Assembly (NCBI RefSeq): GCF_024213555.1
Contig: NZ_JANAVO010000003.1
Coordinates: 434,001 to 498,000 of the forward strand
Origin: Allokutzneria sp. A3M-2-11 16
Lineage (GTDB): Bacteria > Actinomycetota > Actinomycetes > Mycobacteriales > Pseudonocardiaceae
Reading direction: 5' to 3'
DNA length: 64,000 nucleotides
The translations under genes were made by a program, and so were the position numbers. Below are positions 47,595 through 55,400 of the stretch, one piece after another (position 1 is the first letter of the stretch; each line of letters opens with the position of its first letter). Under the pieces are notes generated by a model. It did no database searches and was not told the origin of the DNA. It saw only the letters and a list, made by a program, of their open reading frames with translations.

Positions 47595-49597
47595 GTCCGG
47601 CCCTGCGGCCGTTCGGCCGCCCCGTGGTGCTCGCGGTCTCGCTCAGCTTCGCGTGCCTGGTGGTGACCGTGGCCGCGTGGGTGCTCTTCGCCACCGCGCC
47701 GCCGGGGCCCGCGAGGCCGCTGTGGTACTGGTTGATGACCGGCGAGAAATCCCTGGTGGGAATGGGTTTCGCAGTCATCGGCATGCTCATCGTCGCGCAC
47801 ATCCCGCGGCTGCCGCTGGCGTGGCTGTTCATCGTGATCGGCGGCTGCGACGTGCTCTACCCGTTCCTGGGCGCCCTGCTGCGCCACGGGTTGCCGGAGG
47901 GGATGCGGACCGGCGCCTTCCTGATGTGGTTGGTCGTCAACGTCGCGGGCGTGGTGCTGTTCCCGCTGCTGACGCTGTTCACCCCGGACGGCGTGCTGCC
48001 CAGGCAGCGGTGGCGGTGGATCTACCCGGTGCTCGGCCTCATCGGTGCCGCCCAGCTCACCGCGCTGCTGCTGACGGTGCCGGTGCCCGGTGGGCGGCTG
48101 CTCCTGCCGGGCGCCCCCGAGGTCGGCGTCGTCGTGCTGCGCGCGGCGATCGTGGCCTTCCAGGTGGTGTGGGCGTGGTGCCTGGTCGCCACCTACCGTG
48201 ATCTCCGCAAGCGGCCGAAGGGGTTGCGCCGCAGGCAGATCACCGTGATGTTGACGATCTTCGCGCTCGGCTTCGCCGCGTTCTTCCTGGAGATGTGGTT
48301 CACCGACCAGTCCTTCGCGCGGGCCGTGGTCACCGTGCCGGACGAGCTGCTGAACGTGCTGCGGCTGGCGATCGCGCTGGTCGGTGTGCCCGTGCTCGGG
48401 TTCGCGCTGACCCGGACCCACCTGCACCAGATCGACCGCGCGGCCCGCGTCACGGTCATCGCGGTGACCGTGACCGGTGGGCTGGTGCTGTCCTACACGC
48501 TGGCCACGGCCGTTCTGTCGAGTGTGCTGCCGGGTGCCGCGTCCACCGGCGCGCTGGTGATCGCCCTCGCCACGGGCTTGGCGGGCTTCGGCCTCCGTGA
48601 CGCGGTCGGCGCTGTCCGCAGGCGGGTCGACCGCGCGTTCTACGGCGACCGCGCGGAGCCGTACCGGGTGCTGCGCGCGTTGCCCAGCAAGCTCAACGAG
48701 GGGTTGCCGTCGAGCGAGATCCCGTTGGCGGTGTGCCAGACCGTGGTCAGCGTGCTCCGCCTGCCCGCGGCCGCGATCGAGGTGGACGGGCGGCGGTTGG
48801 CGAGCATCGGAGCTTCCGCCGGTCAGCCCGTGGAGCTGGCCCTGGTGCACCAGCGGCGGCGCCTCGGTGCCCTGCTGGTGTGGCCGCGTTCCGGGCAGAT
48901 GTCGTTGGACGACCTGGACATCGCCGCCCTGGAGCCCCTGGTGGAGCAGACCGCGACGGTGATCAGCACGATGCTCATCGGGGAGCGCCTGGAGCGCAAC
49001 ATCGAGGAGGAACGGCTCCGGCTCCGCCGTGACCTGCACGACGGCCTCGGCCCCGCCCTCGCGGGTGTGACCCTGCAACTGAGCGCGGTCCGCACCATGC
49101 TCGCTCCGCGCTCCGAAGAGGCCGCGCTGCTGGAGAACACGTCTGTCCACATGAGACAGATCCTCGATGATTTCCGCCGGGTGACCCGGAATCAGCGGCC
49201 ACTGCTGTTGGAGGAGTACGGCCTGCGCGGCGCGCTCGTCGAGCTGTGCCGCCGCCTGTCCACCACCGCGACCCCCGTCACCGCGCGGATTCCGCCGGAG
49301 CTGCCCCCGCTCCAGGAGGACGCCGTTTTCCACGTCGCCGCCGAGTCGCTGACCAACGCGGCCCGCCACGCCGCCGCCACCGCGATCGGCCTCACTGTGA
49401 CCGTGGAGCCGGATCGGGTCGTCGTCGAGGTCCGCGACAACGGCTCGGGCATCGCGGAGCCTTCCGGCTTCGGCATCGGCATGGCGTCCATGCGCCAGCG
49501 CGTCGCCGCGACCGGGGGAGAGTGGGAGCTCGACACGTCTCCGTCCGGCACCGTGGTCCGGGCCTGCTTCCCCGTGGCGAGCGTGGCGATCGGTTGA
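47591..49597 (+). CDS. Sensor histidine kinase, paralogue 3 of 3
   Basis: A 668-residue paralogue, the most divergent of the three. Membrane part, FYGDRAEPYRVLRAL linker and GAF-like region are kept; the phosphorylated His is residue 483 (LRRDLHDGLGPALAG). The HATPase domain has SLTNAARHAAATAIGL and VRDNGSGIAEP. The membrane segments differ most between the three copies, as expected if they sense different inputs but share an output. An alpha/beta hydrolase gene starts four bases after its stop. Confidence 0.9.
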   Translation: MSPALRPFGRPVVLAVSLSFACLVVTVAAWVLFATAPPGPARPLWYWLMTGEKSLVGMGFAVIGMLIVAHIPRLPLAWLFIVIGGCDVLYPFLGALLRHGLPEGMRTGAFLMWLVVNVAGVVLFPLLTLFTPDGVLPRQRWRWIYPVLGLIGAAQLTALLLTVPVPGGRLLLPGAPEVGVVVLRAAIVAFQVVWAWCLVATYRDLRKRPKGLRRRQITVMLTIFALGFAAFFLEMWFTDQSFARAVVTVPDELLNVLRLAIALVGVPVLGFALTRTHLHQIDRAARVTVIAVTVTGGLVLSYTLATAVLSSVLPGAASTGALVIALATGLAGFGLRDAVGAVRRRVDRAFYGDRAEPYRVLRALPSKLNEGLPSSEIPLAVCQTVVSVLRLPAAAIEVDGRRLASIGASAGQPVELALVHQRRRLGALLVWPRSGQMSLDDLDIAALEPLVEQTATVISTMLIGERLERNIEEERLRLRRDLHDGLGPALAGVTLQLSAVRTMLAPRSEEAALLENTSVHMRQILDDFRRVTRNQRPLLLEEYGLRGALVELCRRLSTTATPVTARIPPELPPLQEDAVFHVAAESLTNAARHAAATAIGLTVTVEPDRVVVEVRDNGSGIAEPSGFGIGMASMRQRVAATGGEWELDTSPSGTVVRACFPVASVAIG

Positions 49598-49601
49598 GCC
49601 G

Positions 49602-50627
49602 GTGAGGATCGGTGGGTTCCGCTCCCGGAAGGGGCGGTCGGACTTCGAGGTCAGCTATCGGGCCGGGATGCGCCTGCTCCCGGAACCCGTTGCGGTGCAT
49701 GACGTTCCGACCGCGTTCGGCCGGGTGCGGGTGTACCGGTTCGGTCAGGTCGACGGCGCGCCGATCCTGCTCCTGCCGGGGCGCGCCGGGACGACGGTCA
49801 TGTGGCGGCCCAACATCGCCGCCCTCGCCGAGCGGCACCCGGTGTACGCGGTGGAACCGCTCGGCGAACCGGGCCAGAGCACGCAGCCCGCGCCCATCAC
49901 CGGCGGCGACGACCAGGCGGAGTGGCTGTCGACGGTGCTGGAGGCGCTGGACCTGCGCGGCGTGCACCTCGTCGGCGTGTCCTTCGGCGGCTGGCTGGCG
50001 TGCAACCAGGCGCTGCGCAGACCGGAGCGGATCGCCTCGGTGAGCCTGATCGACTCGGTGTGCACCTTCGCCCGTTTCTCCGCGCGGCTGGTCCTCGGCG
50101 TCGCCTTCGCCGGGCTGCGCGGCTGGCGCGCGTTCCTGAGCTGGGTCTCCGGCGGGGTCGCGATGCCGGAGGGCGACCCGGTCGGCGACGTGATCATCAA
50201 GGGGATGCGGTCGTTCCGGCTGGGCACGCCGCTGCCCACGTACTTCACCGACGAGCAGCTGCGGAGCATCCGCGTGCCGGTGCTCGCGATCGTCGCCGGG
50301 CGCAGCGTCATGCACGATCCCCGCGTGGCGTACGCGCGCGCCGGGGCGCTGGTCCCGGACGTGGAGGCGGAGCTGTGGCCGGCCGCGAGCCACGGCCTCT
50401 CCGCCGAGTCACCGGCGGAGGTCAACGGCCGCATCCTGCGGTTCGTCGCCGCCACCAGCGCGCGACTCGGTCAGTCCGGCCTCGCCGAGCCGGACGACGA
50501 CAACGCCCGCAAGGATCAACGCGCCACCGAGCAACTGGGAACCGCGCGGGATCTCGCCCAGAAGCAGCCAGGCGAAGATGAGCGCCAGCAGCACTTCGGT
50601 GAGCGCGGCGAACGACGCGAGGCGTGA
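49602..50627 (+). CDS. Alpha/beta hydrolase
   Basis: A 341-residue alpha/beta hydrolase. The nucleophile elbow is GVSFGGW near residue 128, the oxyanion region ILLLPGRAGTT, and the likely His is in WPAASHGLSAESP near residue 265. The fold ends near base 50465 (ILRFVAATSARLG); the last 50 residues are charged, low-complexity sequence that overlaps the convergent EamA gene, for 219 bases in all. GTG 49602 lies four bases after the third kinase gene, so it seems to belong to the kinase operon. The substrate is unknown. Confidence 0.85.
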   Translation: MRIGGFRSRKGRSDFEVSYRAGMRLLPEPVAVHDVPTAFGRVRVYRFGQVDGAPILLLPGRAGTTVMWRPNIAALAERHPVYAVEPLGEPGQSTQPAPITGGDDQAEWLSTVLEALDLRGVHLVGVSFGGWLACNQALRRPERIASVSLIDSVCTFARFSARLVLGVAFAGLRGWRAFLSWVSGGVAMPEGDPVGDVIIKGMRSFRLGTPLPTYFTDEQLRSIRVPVLAIVAGRSVMHDPRVAYARAGALVPDVEAELWPAASHGLSAESPAEVNGRILRFVAATSARLGQSGLAEPDDDNARKDQRATEQLGTARDLAQKQPGEDERQQHFGERGERREA

Positions 50628-51389
50628 GCCGAGCAATCGCGTTGCGGCGATGCCGGAGACGTAGGCCAGCGCGGCGGTGACCATGCCGAGCGCGAGCACG
50701 GGCAGCCACCACGCGACGGTGAACCCGGCGAAGACCACGGGCTCGGTCGACGTCGTGAACGGCAGGATTCCGATCATGCCCGCCACCAGCAGTGCGATGC
50801 CGCCCAGCAACAGGCCGCCCGCGGCGAGGACCGTGCCGGGCACAGCGTCCTCCTCGCGCGCGGAGAGCACGAAGTAGGCCGCGGCCCCCACCATCGCGCC
50901 GAGCGCCCACAGGATGCCGATCACGTTGACCTCGGCTCCGGAAGCCACGTCCAGCACGAGCAGCAGCCCGGCCACCCCGAGCACCGCGCCGAGCACGGTC
51001 AGCCGGGTCGGGCGCTGACCCCGGCTCAGCCACAGCCAGCCGACCACGGCGACCGGCGCGGTGTACTCGATCAGCAGCGCCACGCCGACCTCCATGTGCG
51101 CCACCGCGTTGAAGTAGGCCAGCTGGCAGCCCGCGACCGCCACCAATCCGTATGCGATGACCATGGAAGCGTTGCGGCGTAACAGTTTCCACCGACCGCG
51201 CAGCTGGGCGAGGGCGATCGGCGTCAACGCGACCGCCGCCAGCAGCACCCGCACCGACACGGCGGCGGCCGACGACCACCCCGCGTCCATCAGCCCGCGG
51301 GCCAGCGGGCCGGACAGGCCGAACGACGCCGCGGACAGCAGGGCGAAGCCCCAACCGGCCCGCTGTCGGTCATGAGTGAAAGTCGTCAT
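50409..51389 (-). CDS. EamA/DMT-family transporter
   Basis: A 326-residue transporter with ten helices in two EamA repeats (WGFALLSAASFGLSGPLARGLMDAG; VIGILWALGAMVGAAAYFVLS), ending LLLGEIPRGSQLLGGALILAG followed by a 25-residue acidic tail that overlaps the hydrolase gene. It is divergent from a CGNR-type regulator with 39 bases between the starts, a pairing often seen in actinomycetes, so it is probably controlled by it. The palindrome GTCATGGCTCATGAC at 51385-51399 covers its start codon. Confidence 0.88.
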   Translation of the reverse strand: MTTFTHDRQRAGWGFALLSAASFGLSGPLARGLMDAGWSSAAAVSVRVLLAAVALTPIALAQLRGRWKLLRRNASMVIAYGLVAVAGCQLAYFNAVAHMEVGVALLIEYTAPVAVVGWLWLSRGQRPTRLTVLGAVLGVAGLLLVLDVASGAEVNVIGILWALGAMVGAAAYFVLSAREEDAVPGTVLAAGGLLLGGIALLVAGMIGILPFTTSTEPVVFAGFTVAWWLPVLALGMVTAALAYVSGIAATRLLGSRLASFAALTEVLLALIFAWLLLGEIPRGSQLLGGALILAGVVVVRLGEAGLTESRAGGGDEPQDAAVDLRR

Positions 51390-51428
51390 GGCTCATGACG
51401 GTATGGACAGTCCGGGTAATGTGTCAAT

Positions 51429-51959
51429 GTGCGTTTCACTGATGACACCGCATCGTCACTGGTCGCGGCGGTCGCGCTGGTGAACTCCGCCGAGGAGCCG
51501 GACACGCTGACCAGCCTCGACCAGCTCGACGCGTTCTTCGCCGAGCACGGCTACAGCGGCTCGCGTTCCCGTGACGCCGACGAGCTGGCCGCGGTCCGCG
51601 CACTGCGGGCGCCCCTGCGCGCCCTCCTCGTCAGCGACCGCGACACCGCCGCGGAGATCGTCAATCGGATGCTGGCCGAGCACCACGCGCTGCCCCAGCT
51701 CGTCCGGCACGACGGCCTCGACTACCACCTGCACGCCGTGGACGCGGAACGGCCGTTCGCCGAGCGGATCGCCGTGGAGACCGCCATGGCCATGGTGGAC
51801 CTGATCCGCGCGGACGAGATGAGCAGATTGTCGTTGTGCGACAGCGATGTCTGCGAAGGACTCGTACTGGACCTCTCCCGCAACCGCTCCCGTCGCTACT
51901 GCAGCACGACGTGCGGCAACCGGCTCGCGGTCGCGGCTTACCGAGCGCGTAGGTCGTGA
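51429..51959 (+). CDS. CGNR zinc-finger transcriptional regulator
   Basis: A 176-residue regulator of the ABATE/CGNR class. The N-terminal stress-sensing domain spans about residues 1-125; the C-terminal zinc finger reads LCDSDVCEGLVLDLSRNRSRRYCSTTCGNR when followed across residues 137-166, with four cysteines and the CGNR signature. GTG 51429 has no strong ribosome binding site. It is divergent from the EamA transporter. Confidence 0.9.
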   Translation: MRFTDDTASSLVAAVALVNSAEEPDTLTSLDQLDAFFAEHGYSGSRSRDADELAAVRALRAPLRALLVSDRDTAAEIVNRMLAEHHALPQLVRHDGLDYHLHAVDAERPFAERIAVETAMAMVDLIRADEMSRLSLCDSDVCEGLVLDLSRNRSRRYCSTTCGNRLAVAAYRARRS

Positions 51960-51964
51960 TCTGA

Positions 51965-52996
51965 ATGGGGATTCACGAGCGACTGCGGCTGTCCAAGGTG
52001 ATCAACGCCAAGGGGACGTACACGCCGCTGGGGGTGTCGCGGAGTTCGGCCGCCGTCATCGCGGCCGTCGCCGAGGCGCTGCCGGAATTCGTTGTGATGG
52101 AAGAACTCGCCGACCGCGCCAGCGAGGTCATCGCGGACGCGACCGGTGCTCAGGCGGGGGCGGTCGTGCACTGCACGGCGGCGGCGATCACCGTCGCGGT
52201 GGCTGCCGCGATGGCCGGAACCGACCCTGAGCGGATCGCGGCGCTGCCCGACACCACGGGGATGAAGAACCGCGCCGTGGTGCTCGAAGGGCAGGAGGTG
52301 AACTACGGACAGTCGAATCTGCAAGCGATCCGACTCGCCGGTGCCCGTGTTTCCCTTGTGGGGCAACTCGCGTTCTCCGATGATGTCGCCTGCCTGGTGC
52401 TCGTGTCCTCCCGGCTGGCGCAACAGGTCGACCTCGCCGCAGCTGTTCGCGCCGCGCACGACCACGGTGTGCCGGTGATCATCGACGGAGCCGCGCAGTT
52501 CCCGAGGGTGGGCGAGCTGCTGGCGACCGGCGCGGACGCGGTGCTGGTCAGCGGCCAGAAGTACCTGGCGTCACCGACAGCGGGGCTGGTGCTCGGATCA
52601 CGGGAGTTCGTGCGCGCGGTTCGGGCTCAGGACAAGGGAATCGGCCGCGGGATGAAGCCGACGAAGGAAGCCATCGCCGGGGTCATCGCCGCCATCGGGG
52701 AGTGGCGCCCTGACACGTGGCTGGCCGGCGAGGCGGCCAAGGTCGCCGACTTCGTGCGGGAGGCCGCGAAGATCCCCGGAGTCGAAGCGCGCGAGTGGCC
52801 CGACCCCGCCGGGCTGCCGGTGACCCGTGCGGTGCTGACCGTCGACGACGCCGTTGGGCTGGCCGCGGAACTGGAAGCGGGTGACCCGCCGATCTTCGTG
52901 ATGGTTCACGGTGATGAACTGGCGCTGGAGCTGGTGTCGTTGGGGGAGAGTGAGGTACGCGTCATCCTGGATCGACTGCGCGCCATCGGGTGTTAA
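51965..52996 (+). CDS. SelA-like PLP-dependent enzyme
   Basis: A 343-residue fold-type I PLP enzyme similar to selenocysteine synthase SelA and D-glucosaminate-6-phosphate ammonia-lyase. It starts RLSKVINAKGTYTPLGVSRSS, the family opening; PLP contacts are CTAAAITVAVAAAM and IIDGAAQFPRV, and the Schiff-base lysine is in VLVSGQKYLASPTAGLVLG near residue 199. No selB, selD or tRNA-Sec lies in the window, so a lyase or amino-acid enzyme is more likely than SelA itself. The TAA stop lies inside the palindrome at 52992-53003. Confidence 0.8.
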   Translation: MGIHERLRLSKVINAKGTYTPLGVSRSSAAVIAAVAEALPEFVVMEELADRASEVIADATGAQAGAVVHCTAAAITVAVAAAMAGTDPERIAALPDTTGMKNRAVVLEGQEVNYGQSNLQAIRLAGARVSLVGQLAFSDDVACLVLVSSRLAQQVDLAAAVRAAHDHGVPVIIDGAAQFPRVGELLATGADAVLVSGQKYLASPTAGLVLGSREFVRAVRAQDKGIGRGMKPTKEAIAGVIAAIGEWRPDTWLAGEAAKVADFVREAAKIPGVEAREWPDPAGLPVTRAVLTVDDAVGLAAELEAGDPPIFVMVHGDELALELVSLGESEVRVILDRLRAIGC

Positions 52997-53003
52997 CGTT
53001 AAC
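52992..53003. promoter_or_regulatory. GTTAACGTTAAC palindrome
   Basis: A perfect 12-base palindrome that includes the stop codon of the SelA-like gene and ends three bases before the GTG of the aldo/keto reductase. It is AT-rich and unusual in this GC-rich DNA, and could be an operator for the downstream gene. Half of it recurs in GTTAACGCTCAC at 56722-56733. Confidence 0.35.
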
Positions 53004-53006
53004 ACT

Positions 53007-53987
53007 GTGGAGAGACGAGAGCTGGGCCGCAGCGGCAGGCAGGTCGGGGTCATCGGGCTGGGCGCGTGGCAGCTGGGCGCCGACTGGGGCGAGGTGGACG
53101 AGGACCAGGCCCTGTCGGTGCTCTCCGCGGCGGCCGACGCGGGCGTGACGTTCATCGACACCGCCGACGTCTACGGCGACGGGCGCAGCGAGCGCCTGGT
53201 CGGCCGGTTCCTCAAGGGGCGGCGGGGCATCACCGTCGCGACCAAGATGGGCCGCCGGATCACGCCGCAGGACCCGGCGATCTACACGCTGCACAACTTC
53301 CGCGCGTGGACCGACCGCTCGCGCGCGAACCTCGGCGTGGACACCCTGGACCTCGTGCAGCTGCACTGCCCGCCGACGCCGGTGTACTCCACGGACGCCG
53401 TCTTCGACGGGCTGGACACCCTGGTGGAGGAGGGCCGGATCGCGGCGTACGGCGTGAGCGTGGAGACCCGCGCCGAGGCGCTGACCGCGATCGCCCGGCC
53501 CGGGGTGGCCAGCGTCCAGATCATCCTCAACACGCTGCGGCTCGGCCCGCTCGCCGAGGTCCTGCCCGCCGCCCGCGCCGCCGGAGTCGGCATCATCGCG
53601 CGGGTGCCGCTGGCCAGCGGCCTGCTGTCCGGCCGGTACGACGCGAACACCACCTTCGCCGACAACGACCACCGCACCTACAACCGCAACGGCGAGGCGT
53701 TCGACGTCGGCGAGACCTTCTCCGGCGTGGACTTCGGCACCGGGCTCGAAGCGGTGCGGCGCCTGGCTCCGCTCGTGCCGCCCGGGGCGACCATGGCGCA
53801 GTTCGCGCTCCGCTGGATCATCGACCAGCCCGGCGTCAGCGTGGTGATCCCCGGCGCGCGCAACCCCTCGCAGGCTCGGGCGAACGCCGCGGCGGCCGAC
53901 CTCGCCCCGCTGACCGCCTCGCACCTGGAGACCGTGCGTTCGGTCTACGACGAGCTGATCGCTCCGCATATCGCCGACCGCTGGTGA
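53007..53987 (+). CDS. Aldo/keto reductase
   Basis: A 326-residue aldo/keto reductase. The catalytic residues are visible: Asp and Tyr in FIDTADVYGDGRSE near residues 45-50, Lys in ITVATKMG near residue 78 and His in LVQLHCPPTP near residue 115. The coenzyme-binding end is VSVVIPGARNPSQARANAAAADL. Unlike the fragment at base 1, this copy is complete. GTG 53007, giving MERRELGRSGRQV, follows the SelA-like gene by 10 bases; the two are probably co-transcribed. Confidence 0.92.
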   Translation: MERRELGRSGRQVGVIGLGAWQLGADWGEVDEDQALSVLSAAADAGVTFIDTADVYGDGRSERLVGRFLKGRRGITVATKMGRRITPQDPAIYTLHNFRAWTDRSRANLGVDTLDLVQLHCPPTPVYSTDAVFDGLDTLVEEGRIAAYGVSVETRAEALTAIARPGVASVQIILNTLRLGPLAEVLPAARAAGVGIIARVPLASGLLSGRYDANTTFADNDHRTYNRNGEAFDVGETFSGVDFGTGLEAVRRLAPLVPPGATMAQFALRWIIDQPGVSVVIPGARNPSQARANAAAADLAPLTASHLETVRSVYDELIAPHIADRW

Positions 53988-53996
53988 GCGTCGGCC

Positions 53997-54043
53997 CCAA
54001 TGCCGCATTTGGTGCGTTCTAACGTGCTGAATGCGTCATTGAG
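53997..54043. repeat. Family C palindromes, second site
   Basis: Two further members of the small palindrome family: CCAATGCCGCATTTGG (53997-54012) and CTGAATGCGTCATTGAG (54027-54043). They lie between the aldo/keto reductase stop and the deaminase toxin gene, near an Imm1 locus as at 30.3 kb. The remaining gap to 54213 shows no gene. Confidence 0.65.
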
Positions 54044-54213
54044 GGCATGATCAAGGGGAGGAGCCTCGCTAAACGCCGCCGTGAGCCCGGCAAGCTCGGT
54101 CGTCATTCCCTGGGCCCGCTAGATCAGCTCATCCCGAACGAGACGCTGCATCAATCGAGTGGAGCTTGTCCGAACCGGTCCGCTGCTGCGTAGACGGCGG
54201 CAGGGTCGAGGTC

Positions 54214-54924
54214 GTGTCCATCCGCAGCGAGGTCGTCGCAGCCGCGCGCAGAGCCGTGGGCGACCTGCCCGTCGCGCTGATCGATTCCGCGGAGAACGCG
54301 CTCAAAGAGACCGCGCAGTTGTGGGAGCACACCACCGAGGGCAGCCCCGACTCCGCCCGCGACGAGGTGAACCTGCTGCTGGAGGACGCCCTCGATGGAC
54401 TGCACGCGGTACGCAGCATGCTGGGGCAGCTGCCCGACCGGGTTGAGTCCTGGATCGCCGGACTCGGCGGTCGAATCAACCCGGCCGTCGTGCCGCCGAC
54501 ATCAGTTCCGACTCCGGCGGCGCTGCCGCCCGGAGTCGCTGCGGCCTTCGAGGATCTGTCGCCGCTGGTGCGGCGCCAGCGAGGGCAGACGCAGATGCCC
54601 ACTCGCGGTCGCATTCTTGACGCCGAAGGGACGATCATCGGCGCGCTGCGCTCTGGCACCGACGAGACCACCTCGACCGCCGACCGGCTTATCGCCGACG
54701 CCGGATTCCGCCGTCTCAACATCGCCGTCCATGTCGAACTCAAGACGCTGGTGTGGATGCGCGCCAACCGACGGCAGCACACCACGATCGTGATTGACAA
54801 CGAGCCGTGCCCCGGCCCCTACGGCTGTGACAAGGTCATGCCGAAGCTGTTGCGCCCCGGCGAGTCGCTGACCATCTACGGCCCAGAGGGCTATCGCAAG
54901 ACCTTCAGGAGGATGACGCAGTGA
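54214..54924 (+). CDS. DddA-like (SCP1.201 family) deaminase toxin
   Basis: A 236-residue polymorphic toxin. Residues 1-85 are a helical domain shared with the toxin operon at 17 kb; residues 86-107 are a Pro-rich linker; residues 125-236 form a cytidine-deaminase fold of the SCP1.201/DddA class. The zinc site is H173-V-E175 (AVHVELKTLVWMR) plus C199 and C205 (PCPGPYGC), with E175 the catalytic acid; LLRPGESLTIYGP is the closing strand. Family members deaminate cytosine in DNA of rival cells. No Sec/Tat signal is present. GTG 54214 follows GAGG; TTG 54166 is a weaker start. It overlaps the immunity gene by four bases. Confidence 0.82.
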   Translation: MSIRSEVVAAARRAVGDLPVALIDSAENALKETAQLWEHTTEGSPDSARDEVNLLLEDALDGLHAVRSMLGQLPDRVESWIAGLGGRINPAVVPPTSVPTPAALPPGVAAAFEDLSPLVRRQRGQTQMPTRGRILDAEGTIIGALRSGTDETTSTADRLIADAGFRRLNIAVHVELKTLVWMRANRRQHTTIVIDNEPCPGPYGCDKVMPKLLRPGESLTIYGPEGYRKTFRRMTQ

Positions 54925-55334
54925 CCGTGCTGCACGCCTGGTACGACGTCCGCAAGCACGACGCGGAAGTGCTCGACGGGGTCGAGGCCACCGACGAGTT
55001 CCTGACCCGCCTGGCCGTCGCCGACGACCCGGTGATGGTCGCGCTGTTCCGCGCCGACGACCTGGAGAACCTGCCGCAGCCCATCGAACTGCTCGTCGGC
55101 ATCGGCGGCGGCCCCGATGTCGGCATCGCGCAGTGCAGTGACGACGATGGCATCTGGGTCAGCAGCGCCCCGGAAGACTCAGGGTGGGACGCGGTCTCCT
55201 ACAGCTACATGGGCACCGGACACGACTTCCCCAACAACGCCCCCATCCCGCTACCCCAGATCCGCGCTGCGGTGCACGAGTTCGCCGCCACCGGAAACCG
55301 CCCCGAAACCATTGCGTGGCAGCAACTCCGCTAA
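54921..55334 (+). CDS. Imm1-family immunity protein for the deaminase toxin
   Basis: A 137-residue acidic protein of the Imm1 family. Features: early LHAWYDV, the central PIELLVGIGGGPDVGIAQ, DDGIWVSSAPEDSGWDAVSY, then the family ending NAPIPLPQIRAAVHEFAATG and RPETIAWQQL. Imm1 proteins are the usual partners of SCP1.201-type deaminases. The GTG overlaps the toxin's TGA by four bases, which keeps antidote production tied to the toxin. A second Imm1 homologue, without a toxin, is at 29827. Confidence 0.82.
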   Translation: MTVLHAWYDVRKHDAEVLDGVEATDEFLTRLAVADDPVMVALFRADDLENLPQPIELLVGIGGGPDVGIAQCSDDDGIWVSSAPEDSGWDAVSYSYMGTGHDFPNNAPIPLPQIRAAVHEFAATGNRPETIAWQQLR

Positions 55335-55400
55335 CGCCGGATACGCCAAGGGTGGGACGGGGCTTCGCGGCAGTTACCGGAAGTCGCGTACGCGAGGTAG

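Noticed and set aside
51965-52996. True selenocysteine synthase SelA
   Set aside because: The protein is shorter than SelA and no selB, selD or tRNA-Sec was seen; a SelA-like lyase is more likely.
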